The notes under the pieces: generated by a model
The model's database searches: none
Told to the model about the DNA's origin: nothing
The model's input: only the letters and a program-made list of their open reading frames with translations
Program-made: the position numbers and the translations under genes
Assembly: GCF_052076105.1 (NCBI RefSeq)
Contig: NZ_CP197245.1
Span: forward strand, 62,001-126,000
Direction of reading: 5' to 3'
Origin: Tardiphaga sp052076105
GTDB taxonomy: Bacteria; Pseudomonadota; Alphaproteobacteria; Rhizobiales; Xanthobacteraceae
DNA: 64,000 nucleotides
Shown here: one piece after another, positions 28,508 to 37,682 of the stretch
Numbering within the stretch: position 1 is the stretch's first letter
Layout: the number at the start of each line of letters is the position of its first letter

Positions 28508-29649
28508 GACGATGACCCGATCGCTGCCTGAGCGCCGGCGGACAACCGCGCCCCGCGCCTGACCTTGCTGCGCTTGACCGCCCACAGATACAGCCCGCTG
28601 CCCAGCACGATGATGGTGAAGACCGTGAGCAGCGCCCAGATGATCTTCAGCGGCATCCCGCCATAGTCGCCGAAATGCAGCGGCTGCGAGACCAGTACCG
28701 CTTTCAGATAGGTCGGCAGTTCGCGGGTGTCGGAAACCTCACCGGTCTCGCCATCGAGCAGCACGGGTTTCACCAGCCGTGAGGTCAGCGGGGTATCTCC
28801 GCGCAGAAAGACGGCGAAGTGGTGGGTCGAGGTGAACGGCGTGCCGGGGAATGCGATGAAGGCCGGGTCCATGCCCGGCGCGACCTTCATGGCATTGCCA
28901 AGGACCTTGTCCAGCGACGCGAGCTGCGTCGGTGTCGGCTTGCCGGCATAGGGCACGGCCATGGCAGCCAATTCGTTGCGCTGCCAGATGCCGAGCATGA
29001 CCTCGGCATAGGCGTTGATGACACCGGTGCCGCCGACCACCAGCGCCCAGATGATGGTGACCACGCCGAGCAGATTGTGCCAGTCGAGCCACAACACCCT
29101 GCGCGATTTCTGTTTGCGGATCGCTGCGAAATTCAGCCGCCGGGTGAATGGCCAATACAGCACCACGCCGGAGACGATGGCGATCATGAAGAGGAAGCCC
29201 ATGACGCCCATGAACCACTTGCCGGGAAGACCAAGATACATGTCGGTATGCAACCGCAGCATCACCAGCATGGGGCCGGTGCCGAGCAGACCCACCGGCT
29301 TCGCCGTATAGGCATCGAATGCCTTCACCACCGTGGTCTGTGGATCGGAGGTCACCGATGTGTTGGTGAAGGTCGAGACCATGCCGGGCTCGTCCTTGTC
29401 CCAGGCCATATAGAGCAGCACGCTGCCGGGATGATCCGCGATCGCCGCGCGGCCGATGGCATCCAGGCTGAGCTTCGCCGCACCGGGCGCATGCACATCC
29501 ATCTTGGGCGCATAGCCGAGCGCCTCGTCGATCTCGTGATGGAAGATCAACGGCAGGCCGGTGAGGCACAGCAGCAGCAGAAACGTTGTCGAAATCAAGC
29601 TGGTCCACTTATGGACAAGCGACCAGATGCGAGCCGTACGCGCTTTCAG
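28504..29649 (-). CDS. PepSY-associated membrane protein, probable CTG start
   Basis: About 381 residues of the PiuB/FhuF-neighbour type with four membrane helices (STTFLLLLCLTGLPLIF; GVMGFLFMIAIVSGVVLYW; GVVTIIWALVVGGTGVINAY; IIWALLTVFTIIVLGSGLYLW). The family's first conserved residues (W..VH.W) lie upstream of the nominal TTG at 29598. The only fitting start is CTG 29649, with AAGGA eight bases upstream; no in-frame ATG or GTG exists. Acts next to the siderophore receptor, perhaps in reduction or handling of imported iron. Confidence 0.82.
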   Translation of the reverse strand: MKARTARIWSLVHKWTSLISTTFLLLLCLTGLPLIFHHEIDEALGYAPKMDVHAPGAAKLSLDAIGRAAIADHPGSVLLYMAWDKDEPGMVSTFTNTSVTSDPQTTVVKAFDAYTAKPVGLLGTGPMLVMLRLHTDMYLGLPGKWFMGVMGFLFMIAIVSGVVLYWPFTRRLNFAAIRKQKSRRVLWLDWHNLLGVVTIIWALVVGGTGVINAYAEVMLGIWQRNELAAMAVPYAGKPTPTQLASLDKVLGNAMKVAPGMDPAFIAFPGTPFTSTHHFAVFLRGDTPLTSRLVKPVLLDGETGEVSDTRELPTYLKAVLVSQPLHFGDYGGMPLKIIWALLTVFTIIVLGSGLYLWAVKRSKVRRGARLSAGAQAAIGSSS

Positions 29650-29685
29650 GGGATCAGTCCTTCTTCATTCGCCAGGCCGAAATAA

Positions 29686-29721
29686 CCAATATCGTCCCCG
29701 GCAAGCCGGAGACGATATTGG
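29686..29721 (-). terminator. Terminator-like palindrome after TonB receptor
   Basis: Perfect arms CCAATATCGTC / GACGATATTGG around an inner CCGG-CAAG-CCGG, 80 bases past the receptor stop, followed on the minus strand by TTATTT. The PepSY gene starts just beyond it, so it separates the two transcripts or allows partial read-through. Confidence 0.6.
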
Positions 29722-29802
29722 CAGATCATTTTGACGTGGCGATCGTGCGGCGAGCGGTACGGGCGGCGACCTATTGTCGAGCCGGCCCGCTCACCCGTAC
29801 CG

Positions 29803-32136
29803 TTACCACTTGTAGCCGATGCTGCCCGTGATGCGGCGCCGGTCGCCATAGAAGCAGGCATTCGCGGTCGAGCAGTTGGCGACGTAGATTTCGTCAGTGA
29901 CGTTGTTGGCGTTCACCGCAAAGCGCCAGTTCTGCCAATCGTAGTGCACAGCGAGATCGCCGAGGGTCCGCGACGGCACGGCGAGCGTATTTGCAGTATC
30001 GGCGAAAGAGCCGCCGACGTAACGCACGCCGCCGCCGAAGCCGAAGCCGCGCAGGATGCCGTCCTGGAATGTGTAGTCGGCCCAGCCCGACGCAAGCTGG
30101 CGCGGCGTGTTGGTCGGCACCTTGCCGATCAAAGTCGGATCGGCATTCGAACTGTTGAACAGGTTGTAGGTGGTGAACGAGCCGACGACCTTGAGGCCCG
30201 GAGCCAAATTAGCGACAGCTTCGAGTTCGAGGCCGCGCGACGTCACCTCGGCGTTCTGCATCTGCAGATTCGGCGGGATGCTGTTCGGATCGGTCGTCAG
30301 CACGTTCTTCCGCTTCAGGTCGAAATAGGCGAAGCCGAAGTGACCGTCGAAGCCGGCGGGCTGATACTTGACGCCGATCTCGGCCTGTTCGCCGGTTTCG
30401 GGCAGCAGCAACTGACCGGACGAATTGGTGCCGATGATCGGATTGTAGCTGGTGGCATACGACACGTAAGGCGCGACGCCACTGTCGAAGTTGTAGATCA
30501 GGCCGGCGCGCCCGCTGAACTTGCTGTCGCTGCGGCCGAGCGGCGCCGTCCCGGTGATCCGGCTGACGTCGTTCACATCGACCCAGTCGTTACGACCCGA
30601 CAGAACCAGGGTGAAGCGATCAAGCTTGATCTGATCCTGGAGATAGACGCCGAGCTGCTGCTGCGTCAGTTGCGTATCGCGATAAGGCGCGGCGGTCAGC
30701 GGCGGAGCACCGGTATAGACCGGATTTAGCACGTTGATCGACGGCGTACCGAAGGCGAAGGCCTGGGTATCGCTGATCGAGTAGTATTTCAGGTCGAGAC
30801 CGAACAGCGTGGTGTGGCTGAGGATGCCGGTATTGAACCGGTACTCGACCTGGCTGTCCATCTGCGCCTGATCGGCGATGCCGCGGGTACCGAAAGCATA
30901 GCGTGCGAAGTCGCCGGTCGTCTGGTTCGCGTAACCATTGCCGGTGATACCGGTATAATTGACATCGACGTGGGCAAAGCGCGCGTTCTGGCGGAAGGTC
31001 ACGCTATCCGACAGCTTGCGCTCGAACTGATAGCCGAGCATTTCCTGCTCGCGCTTGAACTTGTCGAAATTCGGCTCGCCACCGAAAAAGCTGGTCGGAA
31101 TGCGGCCGAACGGCGCGTTGGTCACCGTGCCGACATAGGGCAGGAACTGCGCTGCGCGGGTCTCGTTATAGGACGCCGAACCGAGAATGGTCAGCGTGGT
31201 GTCGACATCCGGCTTCCAGGTCACCGATGGCGCGATGAAGTAATTGTTGTTCGGCGTGAAGTCGGTCTGCGTTCCACCGTTCTGCACCTGGCCGACGAAG
31301 CGGGTGTAAAGCTCGCCATTGCCCGGCGCCAGCTTGATCGGCGTGTTGATGTCGAAGCCGAAATAGGCATTGCCGAAGTTATCGACACCGGTCTCGATGT
31401 AGCGGATCGGTTCGGCCTGCGGCGACTTGCTGACGACATTGACGAGGCCGCTGGGGCTGGAACCGCCATAGAGAATCGACGATGGACCGCGAAGGATTTC
31501 GACGCGCTCCATGTTGAAGGGCTGCAGCTTCCAGCTTGCATAGGAGGTGTAGAACAGCTGGAGACCGTCGAGGAACACGCTGTTGTCATCGGACTTGAAG
31601 CCGCGGATCAGGAACCAGTCGTTGCGGAAGTCGGAGCCGAAGGTACCCGCCGCAACACCCGGCACATAACGCAGGACGTCGTCGAAGCTCCGGGGGCGCT
31701 GGTCGCGGATCTGCTCCGCGCCAACCACCGAAATCGACTGCGGTGTTTCGTTGATCGGCGTGTTGGTCTTGGTGCCGGTCGAGCTGCGATTGGCGACATA
31801 GCCCTGGATCGGACCGCGCGGGCTCTCCACGAATACGTTGCTGCGCGGGGGCTGCGCTACCGGGCGCGGCGCAACGGCGGTGCGGGCGCGCGGCGTCCGG
31901 CTCGGAGCGGCCGTCGCACGGCGACGCTGTTGGTTGGGTTGATTGACGACCACCGGCGGCAAAGGTTGCGCCCCGCTCTGCGTAGAACTGGACTGCGCCA
32001 GCGAATAATCAAGCGTGATGACGCTGAGCGCGCAGACCGACGACAAAAGTGCGAAACGCGACAGACGAATGGTGTTGCTCAAGGTGATCCCCGAAATCTC
32101 ATCCGCATCGACATAGTCGATGGCGGATGCCCTCAT
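29803..32136 (-). CDS. TonB-dependent siderophore receptor
   Basis: Outer-membrane receptor of about 777 residues. A signal peptide (FALLSSVCALSVITLDYSLAQ) and a Pro/Arg/Ser linker precede the plug domain (ETPQSISVVGAEQIRDQRP, IRGFKSDDNSVFLDG, VEILRGPSSILYGGSSPSGLVN). A 22-strand barrel follows, ending GSIGYKW. The plug sequence is of the ferrichrome/hydroxamate (FhuA-FpvA) kind. A TTG at 32082 with a GGGGA site may be the true start. The PepSY and small membrane genes follow. Confidence 0.92.
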   Translation of the reverse strand: MRASAIDYVDADEISGITLSNTIRLSRFALLSSVCALSVITLDYSLAQSSSTQSGAQPLPPVVVNQPNQQRRRATAAPSRTPRARTAVAPRPVAQPPRSNVFVESPRGPIQGYVANRSSTGTKTNTPINETPQSISVVGAEQIRDQRPRSFDDVLRYVPGVAAGTFGSDFRNDWFLIRGFKSDDNSVFLDGLQLFYTSYASWKLQPFNMERVEILRGPSSILYGGSSPSGLVNVVSKSPQAEPIRYIETGVDNFGNAYFGFDINTPIKLAPGNGELYTRFVGQVQNGGTQTDFTPNNNYFIAPSVTWKPDVDTTLTILGSASYNETRAAQFLPYVGTVTNAPFGRIPTSFFGGEPNFDKFKREQEMLGYQFERKLSDSVTFRQNARFAHVDVNYTGITGNGYANQTTGDFARYAFGTRGIADQAQMDSQVEYRFNTGILSHTTLFGLDLKYYSISDTQAFAFGTPSINVLNPVYTGAPPLTAAPYRDTQLTQQQLGVYLQDQIKLDRFTLVLSGRNDWVDVNDVSRITGTAPLGRSDSKFSGRAGLIYNFDSGVAPYVSYATSYNPIIGTNSSGQLLLPETGEQAEIGVKYQPAGFDGHFGFAYFDLKRKNVLTTDPNSIPPNLQMQNAEVTSRGLELEAVANLAPGLKVVGSFTTYNLFNSSNADPTLIGKVPTNTPRQLASGWADYTFQDGILRGFGFGGGVRYVGGSFADTANTLAVPSRTLGDLAVHYDWQNWRFAVNANNVTDEIYVANCSTANACFYGDRRRITGSIGYKW

Positions 32137-32200
32137 GTGATGGGTCGGGGTTAAAGGGACGGCAGCGTCACCGCCAATAGAAGCGTTCCAAACAACAAGC

Positions 32201-32251
32201 ATTCTGCGGCAGTGTGACAACACTGTCGCAGAATTTAACGGTTCTAAATTC
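32201..32251 (-). promoter_or_regulatory. Double palindrome upstream of TonB receptor
   Basis: Two adjoining inverted repeats sit between the chemoreceptor and the receptor. One (32201-32234) has 15-base arms (ATTCTGCGGCAGTGT / ACACTGTCGCAGAAT) with one mismatch. The other (32231-32251) has perfect 7-base arms (GAATTTA / TAAATTC). The first could be a terminator for the upstream chemoreceptor, but two palindromes at this site also suit an iron-responsive operator. Confidence 0.55.
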
Positions 32252-32353
32252 AGCGGGTACTTTTCTCAGCGAGATACAGCCAAGGCGCGACGATTATTTC
32301 TGTCCGGAAACATTTGGGACGCCTTCGCTCTGCGATTCTGTGGCGGTGGATAG

Positions 32354-34063
32354 TTACGCGGCACGCACCGAGCGCAGAAAGTTCCCGACCTCATGCTTCA
32401 GTCGCGTGCTTTCGCTCGACAGTGACTGCGCTGCGGACAGGACCTGCGTTGATGCGGAACCTGCTTCCTCGACACCGCGCTGCACGTCGGTGATGTTGGA
32501 ACTCACCTGCATCGTGCCCGCTGCGGCCTGTTGCACGTTGCGCGAAATCTCCTGCGTGGTGGCGCCCTGCTCTTCAACGGCCGATGCGATGGCGGAGGCG
32601 ATCTCCGACATCTGGCCGATGGTGGTCGAGATTTCCCTGATGGCCGAGACCGAATCCTCGGTCGCCTTCTGGATGCCGCTGACCTGCTGGCTGATTTCAC
32701 CGGTGGCTTTCGCGGTCTGCTCGGCCAGCGCCTTCACTTCCGCGGCAACTACCGCAAAGCCACGCCCGGCTTCTCCGGCCCGTGCGGCCTCGATCGTTGC
32801 ATTGAGCGCCAGCAGATTGGTCTGGCCCGCGATGTTGTTGATGAGCTCGACCACATCGCCGATGCGTGCTGCGGCCATCGCCAGTTCGCTGACGCGGTTG
32901 TTGGTGTTGTCAGCCTGCGTAACGGCCTCGCTGGCGATGCGCGCGGCACCCTGCACCTGACGGCTGATCTCGTGCACCGACGACGACATTTCCTCGGTGG
33001 CGGATGCAACCGACTGCACGTTGGTCGCAGCTTCTTCGGATGCCGCAGACACAGCGATCGCCAAAGCCTGCGAGCGATCCGATGTTGCCGTCAATGTCGT
33101 GGCCGAACCTTCCAGTTCCTTCGAGGCGGATGACACGGTCTCGACGATCTGGCCGACGGCGCCTTCGAAATCGGCGGCGAGCTTCATCATCTCTGCCTTG
33201 CGCTGTTCGGCGCTGCGGCTTTCCGTGGCGATCTGCGCGACCTTCATGCGTTCGACTTCGAGGCCGTTCTCCTTGAATATACTCAGTGCCGTCATGATCT
33301 CCCCGATTTCGTCGGCGCGCTTGCTGGCCGGAACGTCGACGGTGAGGTCTCCTTTGGCGAGCTTGTTCATCGTGGCGATGCTCGCCTTCAGCGGACGTAC
33401 GATGGTGCCGCGCGCAACGAAATAGCTGAGCACGATCGCCAGCAGCATGACCGCAACGGTCGCATAGACGATGGTCCACAACGTGTCATTGGCCGTCTCG
33501 AGGAAGTCGACCTTCTTGATGCCCACATAGAGAATGCCGATCACGTTGCGGCTGGCGTCGAAGATCGGATCGTAGACAGTCATATAGGGCTCGCCGAGGA
33601 TGGCCACTTCACCACGGAATGCGGTCTTGCCGTTGAAGACCGCGTCATAGGCCGGCCCCTTCGCGAGCTGCGTGCCGATGGCACGCGTGCCATCCGGCTT
33701 CATCACATTGGTCGAGATGCGAGTATCGTTCATGAAGATCGTGGCGGTGCCGCCGACCAGCGCCTTGATCTTGTCGACCGCAGCGAAATTGCCGTTCAGC
33801 GGCTTGCCGTCCGCAAGCAGCTTGCCATCCGCGAGACTGTATTTGTCGCCGCTCTCGCGCAGCACGTTCCAGGCAACGCGCATGTTGGTTTCGACCCGCT
33901 CCGTCGCGGATTTGGCGGCACCCTGTTCGAGCACATATTTGGCAACCAACGTGATGCAGACGCCGAGGATGAGAATGCCGGAGACCGTCATCAACATGAT
34001 GCGCGGGCCAAGACCGAGACCCCGGCGGCGGCCGGATTTGGGTTGGGAGTCGGACAACGACAT
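32354..34063 (-). CDS. Methyl-accepting chemotaxis protein, Cache-type
   Basis: Chemoreceptor of about 569 residues from ATG 34063 behind AGGAGA. TM1 at about 24-44, a periplasmic single-Cache sensor (FMNDTRISTNVMKPDGTRAIGT, about 50-190), TM2 at about 200-220, HAMP, then the signalling domain with the hairpin tip NNIAGQTNLLALNATIEAAR. It ends FLRSVRAA. It is more distant from the three tandem receptors below, whose sensor regions and tips differ. The ligand is unknown. Confidence 0.93.
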   Translation of the reverse strand: MSLSDSQPKSGRRRGLGLGPRIMLMTVSGILILGVCITLVAKYVLEQGAAKSATERVETNMRVAWNVLRESGDKYSLADGKLLADGKPLNGNFAAVDKIKALVGGTATIFMNDTRISTNVMKPDGTRAIGTQLAKGPAYDAVFNGKTAFRGEVAILGEPYMTVYDPIFDASRNVIGILYVGIKKVDFLETANDTLWTIVYATVAVMLLAIVLSYFVARGTIVRPLKASIATMNKLAKGDLTVDVPASKRADEIGEIMTALSIFKENGLEVERMKVAQIATESRSAEQRKAEMMKLAADFEGAVGQIVETVSSASKELEGSATTLTATSDRSQALAIAVSAASEEAATNVQSVASATEEMSSSVHEISRQVQGAARIASEAVTQADNTNNRVSELAMAAARIGDVVELINNIAGQTNLLALNATIEAARAGEAGRGFAVVAAEVKALAEQTAKATGEISQQVSGIQKATEDSVSAIREISTTIGQMSEIASAIASAVEEQGATTQEISRNVQQAAAGTMQVSSNITDVQRGVEEAGSASTQVLSAAQSLSSESTRLKHEVGNFLRSVRAA

Positions 34064-34355
34064 TGCAATCTCCTGTCGCGCACCAACCCCTCGGTTGTGC
34101 ACTCAAAGCAAAACAAGTTCCATCATTTGGATTCACTTTTATCCGGAAGCCATTGGGAAGCAGTTAATGTTCGCCAGGCGAAACGGTATAATTGTCTGAT
34201 TTTTCAGGTATTTCGGCATCTTGATACCTTAATTGGTGCCCATTCGGAGCGCCCATTCGACATATGTACCGATGCTCGCTCCGCTGCCGCGCATGGAGCC
34301 CGAGCGCCAGCGTGACTTGTGCCACCCGGCGAACTGCCGCCTATGGAAGGCTGCA

Positions 34356-35285
34356 TTGACCATCGAGCCGATGACCCCTTCCGCTCCGCCGCGACAAACG
34401 ATCGTCGGCTGGTTCGCCAACCAGCCTTATCTCCTGCTCAGTCTCACCTCGCTGTTCTGGGCCGGGAATATTGTGCTCGGCCGCTATGTTGCCGGTCATG
34501 TCCCGCCGGTGACGCTGGCCTGCGTGCGCTGGATCGGGGCCTTTTTCCTGTTGCTGCCCTTCGCCTGGACGCATCTGCGAACGGACTGGCCGGTCTTCCG
34601 CGCGCAGCTTTCCCTCATGACCATGCTGGCGCTGACCGGCTTCGCCGCCAATACGGTGCTGGCCTATTGGGGCCTGCAATACACGCAGGCCCTGAACGCG
34701 CTGCTGATCCAGTCGTCGGGCCCGCTCTGCGTCGCGCTGTGGACGCTGATCCTGTTCGGCGTAAGGCTGACGCTGGCGCAACTGCTCGGCATCGTGGTCT
34801 CCATGGCCGGTGTGCTGATCATCATCCTGCGTGGCGATCTCACCGCACTGGCCAGTATCCAGATTAACAAGGGCGACGCGATGCTGTTCGCAGCGCTGCT
34901 GGTGTTCGGTATCTATTCGGCGCTGATGCTGCGGCGGCCGGTGACCCACCCGATCTCGCTGATTGCTTTCACCACCGCCGGCGGCGCGATCCTGACCCTG
35001 CCGGTCAGCATCTGGGAACTCAACTCGGGATCGCCGCTGATCTTCGACACCGTGACATTGCTGACGCTCGCTTATGCCATGATCTTTCCGTCGGCGCTGG
35101 CCTATCTGTTCTTCAATCGCGGCATCGCGCTGATCGGCCCGAACCGGGCTGCACCGTTTCTGCATCTCATGCCGGTGTTCGGCTCGGTATTGGCCATCGC
35201 GTTTCTCGGCGAGCAGCCGCAACTGTTTCACCTCATCGGCTACGTGCTGGTACTGTCGGGCGTATTCATCGCATCACGGCGATAG
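34356..35285 (+). CDS. DMT-superfamily (EamA) permease
   Basis: About 309 residues, ten membrane helices in two EamA repeats (SLTSLFWAGNIVLGRYVAGH ... LAQLLGIVVSMAGVLIIIL; then FAALLVFGIYSALMLRR ... LIGYVLVLSGVFIASRR). Probably exports a metabolite such as an amino acid. TTG at 34356 has AAGG nearby; ATG 34371 is the alternative start. Confidence 0.88.
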   Translation: MTIEPMTPSAPPRQTIVGWFANQPYLLLSLTSLFWAGNIVLGRYVAGHVPPVTLACVRWIGAFFLLLPFAWTHLRTDWPVFRAQLSLMTMLALTGFAANTVLAYWGLQYTQALNALLIQSSGPLCVALWTLILFGVRLTLAQLLGIVVSMAGVLIIILRGDLTALASIQINKGDAMLFAALLVFGIYSALMLRRPVTHPISLIAFTTAGGAILTLPVSIWELNSGSPLIFDTVTLLTLAYAMIFPSALAYLFFNRGIALIGPNRAAPFLHLMPVFGSVLAIAFLGEQPQLFHLIGYVLVLSGVFIASRR

Positions 35286-35333
35286 ACCGAACATCCGGTC
35301 CGGCCAGCCAGACAACGGGAGTAGAAACATCTC

Positions 35334-36137
35334 ATGACCGTTTTCTCGCTCGCCCACCTCACCGTGCTATCGCTGGCGCCGCCAGAGATGATCGACGTTG
35401 CCGCGCGCTGCGGCTACCGGAGTGTCGGACTGAGACTGATCGCCGTGACCGCGGAAAGCCCCGGCTACCCGCTGATGAACGACCAGGCGATGATGCGGCA
35501 AACCAAGGCGTGTCTCGCCGACACCGGACTGCACGTGCTCGATATTGAACTTATCAAGATCACGCCCGGGATCGACGTCGCGGCGCTTGAGCCGATGCTC
35601 GTCGCCGGCGCGGAGCTCGGAGCCCGCCATGTCATCGTCGCGCCCTATGAACCCGACTTGTCCCGTCTCGCCGACCGACTGGCGGCCATCGCCGATCTTG
35701 CGGCGCGATACGGCATCATGCCGGTGATGGAGTTCTTTCCCTGGACCAATGTGTCGAACCTGCACAAGGCGCGCGCCATCGTCGAGACCGCAGGCCGCGC
35801 CAATGCGGGTATCCTTGTCGATACGCTGCATTTCGACCGCTCCGACAGCAGCCTCGCCGAACTCGACGACATGCCATCGCGCTTGCTGCCGTTTTTCCAT
35901 TTTTGCGATGCTCCGGCGGAGAAGCCTGGCACGGTGGAAGGACTGCTGCACACCGCGCGCGCTGAACGGCTGCCACCCGGCGACGGCGGCATCGACCTCC
36001 GCGCCATCGTCGCGCACCTGCCGAAGCATATTCCGGTCGCGCTCGAAGTGCCGATGGATGCGCTGACCCGGGAGCGCGGCCCCGAAGAAGTCGCGCGCCG
36101 CGCAATCGCCGGCGCGAAGCGCCTGCTGGGAGATTGA
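35334..36137 (+). CDS. Sugar phosphate isomerase/epimerase family (TIM barrel)
   Basis: Protein of 267 residues with the xylose-isomerase-like TIM barrel. Metal ligands are recognisable in VMEFFPW (Glu), ILVDTLHFDRS (Asp/His), FFHFCDAP (His/Asp) and VALEVPMD (Glu). No export signal. It follows the DMT permease by 48 bases with GGGAGT upstream and may be co-transcribed. The substrate is probably a sugar or related polyol. Confidence 0.85.
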   Translation: MTVFSLAHLTVLSLAPPEMIDVAARCGYRSVGLRLIAVTAESPGYPLMNDQAMMRQTKACLADTGLHVLDIELIKITPGIDVAALEPMLVAGAELGARHVIVAPYEPDLSRLADRLAAIADLAARYGIMPVMEFFPWTNVSNLHKARAIVETAGRANAGILVDTLHFDRSDSSLAELDDMPSRLLPFFHFCDAPAEKPGTVEGLLHTARAERLPPGDGGIDLRAIVAHLPKHIPVALEVPMDALTRERGPEEVARRAIAGAKRLLGD

Positions 36138-36199
36138 GAATCCAGCGAGTCATCTACGCGCACATGCCACCGCCCGGCATAGCGCCTGTCCCGCGCGCG

Positions 36200-36493
36200 T
36201 TATGCCAACGTATGAACGATAACCGGCCCGGCTATCGCTGTGGCTGGTCCAATCAGCAAGGGCGCCAGATTCTGTTCGCTCCACGCGAGCCCGCGTCGAT
36301 TCGACTCCTCCGCGCCCGCGAAATTGTTGAAGATGCTGATCGCCGTCACCGTATCGTCGGACGCATAGACCACATAATAGGCCATGAAACCTTCGACATC
36401 ACTGATGATCGGAATGGCACCTTCCTTGATCCTGCGCGTCAGTTCCTCAGCCATGCCGGTCTTTGCCTTGCTCTGACGAATGGCAGCATACAT
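36200..36493 (-). CDS. ABM-domain monooxygenase-like small protein
   Basis: Ninety-seven residues from ATG 36493 behind AAGGAG. The alpha/beta ferredoxin-like pattern (YAAIRQSKAKTGMAEELTRR ... MAYYVVYASDDTVTAISIFN) is that of antibiotic-biosynthesis-monooxygenase-type dimers. No catalytic residue can be assigned and no partner is obvious. Confidence 0.65.
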   Translation of the reverse strand: MYAAIRQSKAKTGMAEELTRRIKEGAIPIISDVEGFMAYYVVYASDDTVTAISIFNNFAGAEESNRRGLAWSEQNLAPLLIGPATAIAGPVIVHTLA

Positions 36494-36647
36494 GGGACGC
36501 TCCTTCACCCGTAAGCTGCCCGCGATCGCACCTGCCGCGATCATGCATCGCACACACTCATCATCGGCGGGACGAGCAGCAGGGTTTCCCGCCGCATAGA
36601 ACCTACGCCATCCCGCGCAACGACGCCATCTGACGCCTCCCCACCCG

Positions 36648-37619
36648 CTACGCGCCTCCGATCAATATCCCCACCGCCAGAACGATGACGCCGCCAAGCA
36701 CCACCTGAAAGACGGCCTGCAGGAATGGCGTATCCATATAGCGCGCCCTGATATAGGCGATGGCCCAGAGTTCGAAGAAAACGACAACACTGGCGATAGC
36801 CGTCGCGATCCAGAATGCATTCGGCCAGCTATCCGGCACGAGATAAGGCAGAGTATGACCGAGACCACCCAGCGTCGTCATCAGCCCGCAGATGCCGCCG
36901 CGCAGCCACGGCGAGCCGCGTCCGGTCATGGAGCCATCGTCCGACAGCGCTTCGGCGAAACCCATGCTGATGCCGGCGCCGATCGACGCGGCGAGGCCAA
37001 CAAGGAATGTCTGCCAGTTCTGATGTGTTGCAAACGCGGCCGCAAACAGCGGCGCCAGCGTCGATACGGAGCCGTCCATCAAACCCGCAAGACCTGGCTG
37101 GACATATTGCAGGACGAACATCCGGTGGCGGGTGTTGTCCTCCATCGTGCGGACGTCGGACGTCAGGATGGCATCCGATAATTTGGCCGCGAGATGTTCG
37201 TGTCCTTTTTCCAGCTCGGCCAGATCGCCCAGCAACTTGCGAACGCCGACATCTGTCGCCTGCTCGGCCGCCTTGGCGTAAAAGCGCTCGGCCTCGAACT
37301 CCATCCTCTCGGCCTCCTTGCGGATGGTATCGAGCGACAGGTTACGCGTGAGCCAGATCGGCCGGCGGCGAATGAAGCCCTTGACGTCTTCGCGCCGGAT
37401 CGGCGGAAGGTTCGGTCCGAAGCGCTCCTCATACATCTGCAACAGCAGATGCCGATGGCCCTTTTCCTCTTCGGCCATCTCGCTGAAGACTTTCGCGGAA
37501 TCGGGATAGCGCTCTGCCAGATCCTCGGCGAAGCTGAGATAGATCCGGCTGTCCTCTTCCTCGCTGGAGATCGCAACCGCCAGCACCTCGCGTTCGGTGA
37601 GCTCCGAAAACGCCTTCAT
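36648..37619 (-). CDS. mbfA: Membrane-bound ferritin-like iron exporter, MbfA
   Basis: Protein of 323 residues. The N-terminal 160 are an erythrin/ferritin-like four-helix di-iron domain with repeated ExxH motifs (EMAEEEKGHRH, ELEKGHEHLAAK; SSEEEDSRIYL). The C-terminal part is a VIT1/CCC1 transporter with about five helices (GLMDGSVSTLAPLFAAAFATH; FLVGLAASIGAGISMGFAEA). MbfA proteins export iron and protect against iron and peroxide stress. An Irr-type box lies directly upstream, as described for rhizobial mbfA. Confidence 0.93.
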   Translation of the reverse strand: MKAFSELTEREVLAVAISSEEEDSRIYLSFAEDLAERYPDSAKVFSEMAEEEKGHRHLLLQMYEERFGPNLPPIRREDVKGFIRRRPIWLTRNLSLDTIRKEAERMEFEAERFYAKAAEQATDVGVRKLLGDLAELEKGHEHLAAKLSDAILTSDVRTMEDNTRHRMFVLQYVQPGLAGLMDGSVSTLAPLFAAAFATHQNWQTFLVGLAASIGAGISMGFAEALSDDGSMTGRGSPWLRGGICGLMTTLGGLGHTLPYLVPDSWPNAFWIATAIASVVVFFELWAIAYIRARYMDTPFLQAVFQVVLGGVIVLAVGILIGGA

Positions 37620-37637
37620 ATCAAAGCCTTGCTTAGT

Positions 37638-37652
37638 TTAGAATTATTCTAA
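37638..37652 (-). promoter_or_regulatory. Irr (ICE) operator of mbfA
   Basis: TTAGAATTATTCTAA, a palindrome of 15 bases extended by T on one side, matches the iron-control element TTTAGAAnnnTTCTAAA bound by Irr. It sits 18 bases upstream of the mbfA ATG, overlapping the transcription start expected from the promoter at 37653-37682, so Irr binding should repress. Confidence 0.75.
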
Positions 37653-37682
37653 TATATACAGGAGCTGCTCTGCATTTGTCAA
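37653..37682 (-). promoter_or_regulatory. Sigma70-type promoter of mbfA
   Basis: On the minus strand: TTGACA (37682-37677), an 18-base spacer, then TATATA (37658-37653). Both boxes are near consensus and the ICE palindrome follows at once. Confidence 0.65.

Noticed and set aside
30814..32154. 446-codon plus-strand frame over the TonB receptor
   Set aside because: Antisense of an unmistakable receptor with plug and barrel motifs; Arg/Ala-rich with no domain.
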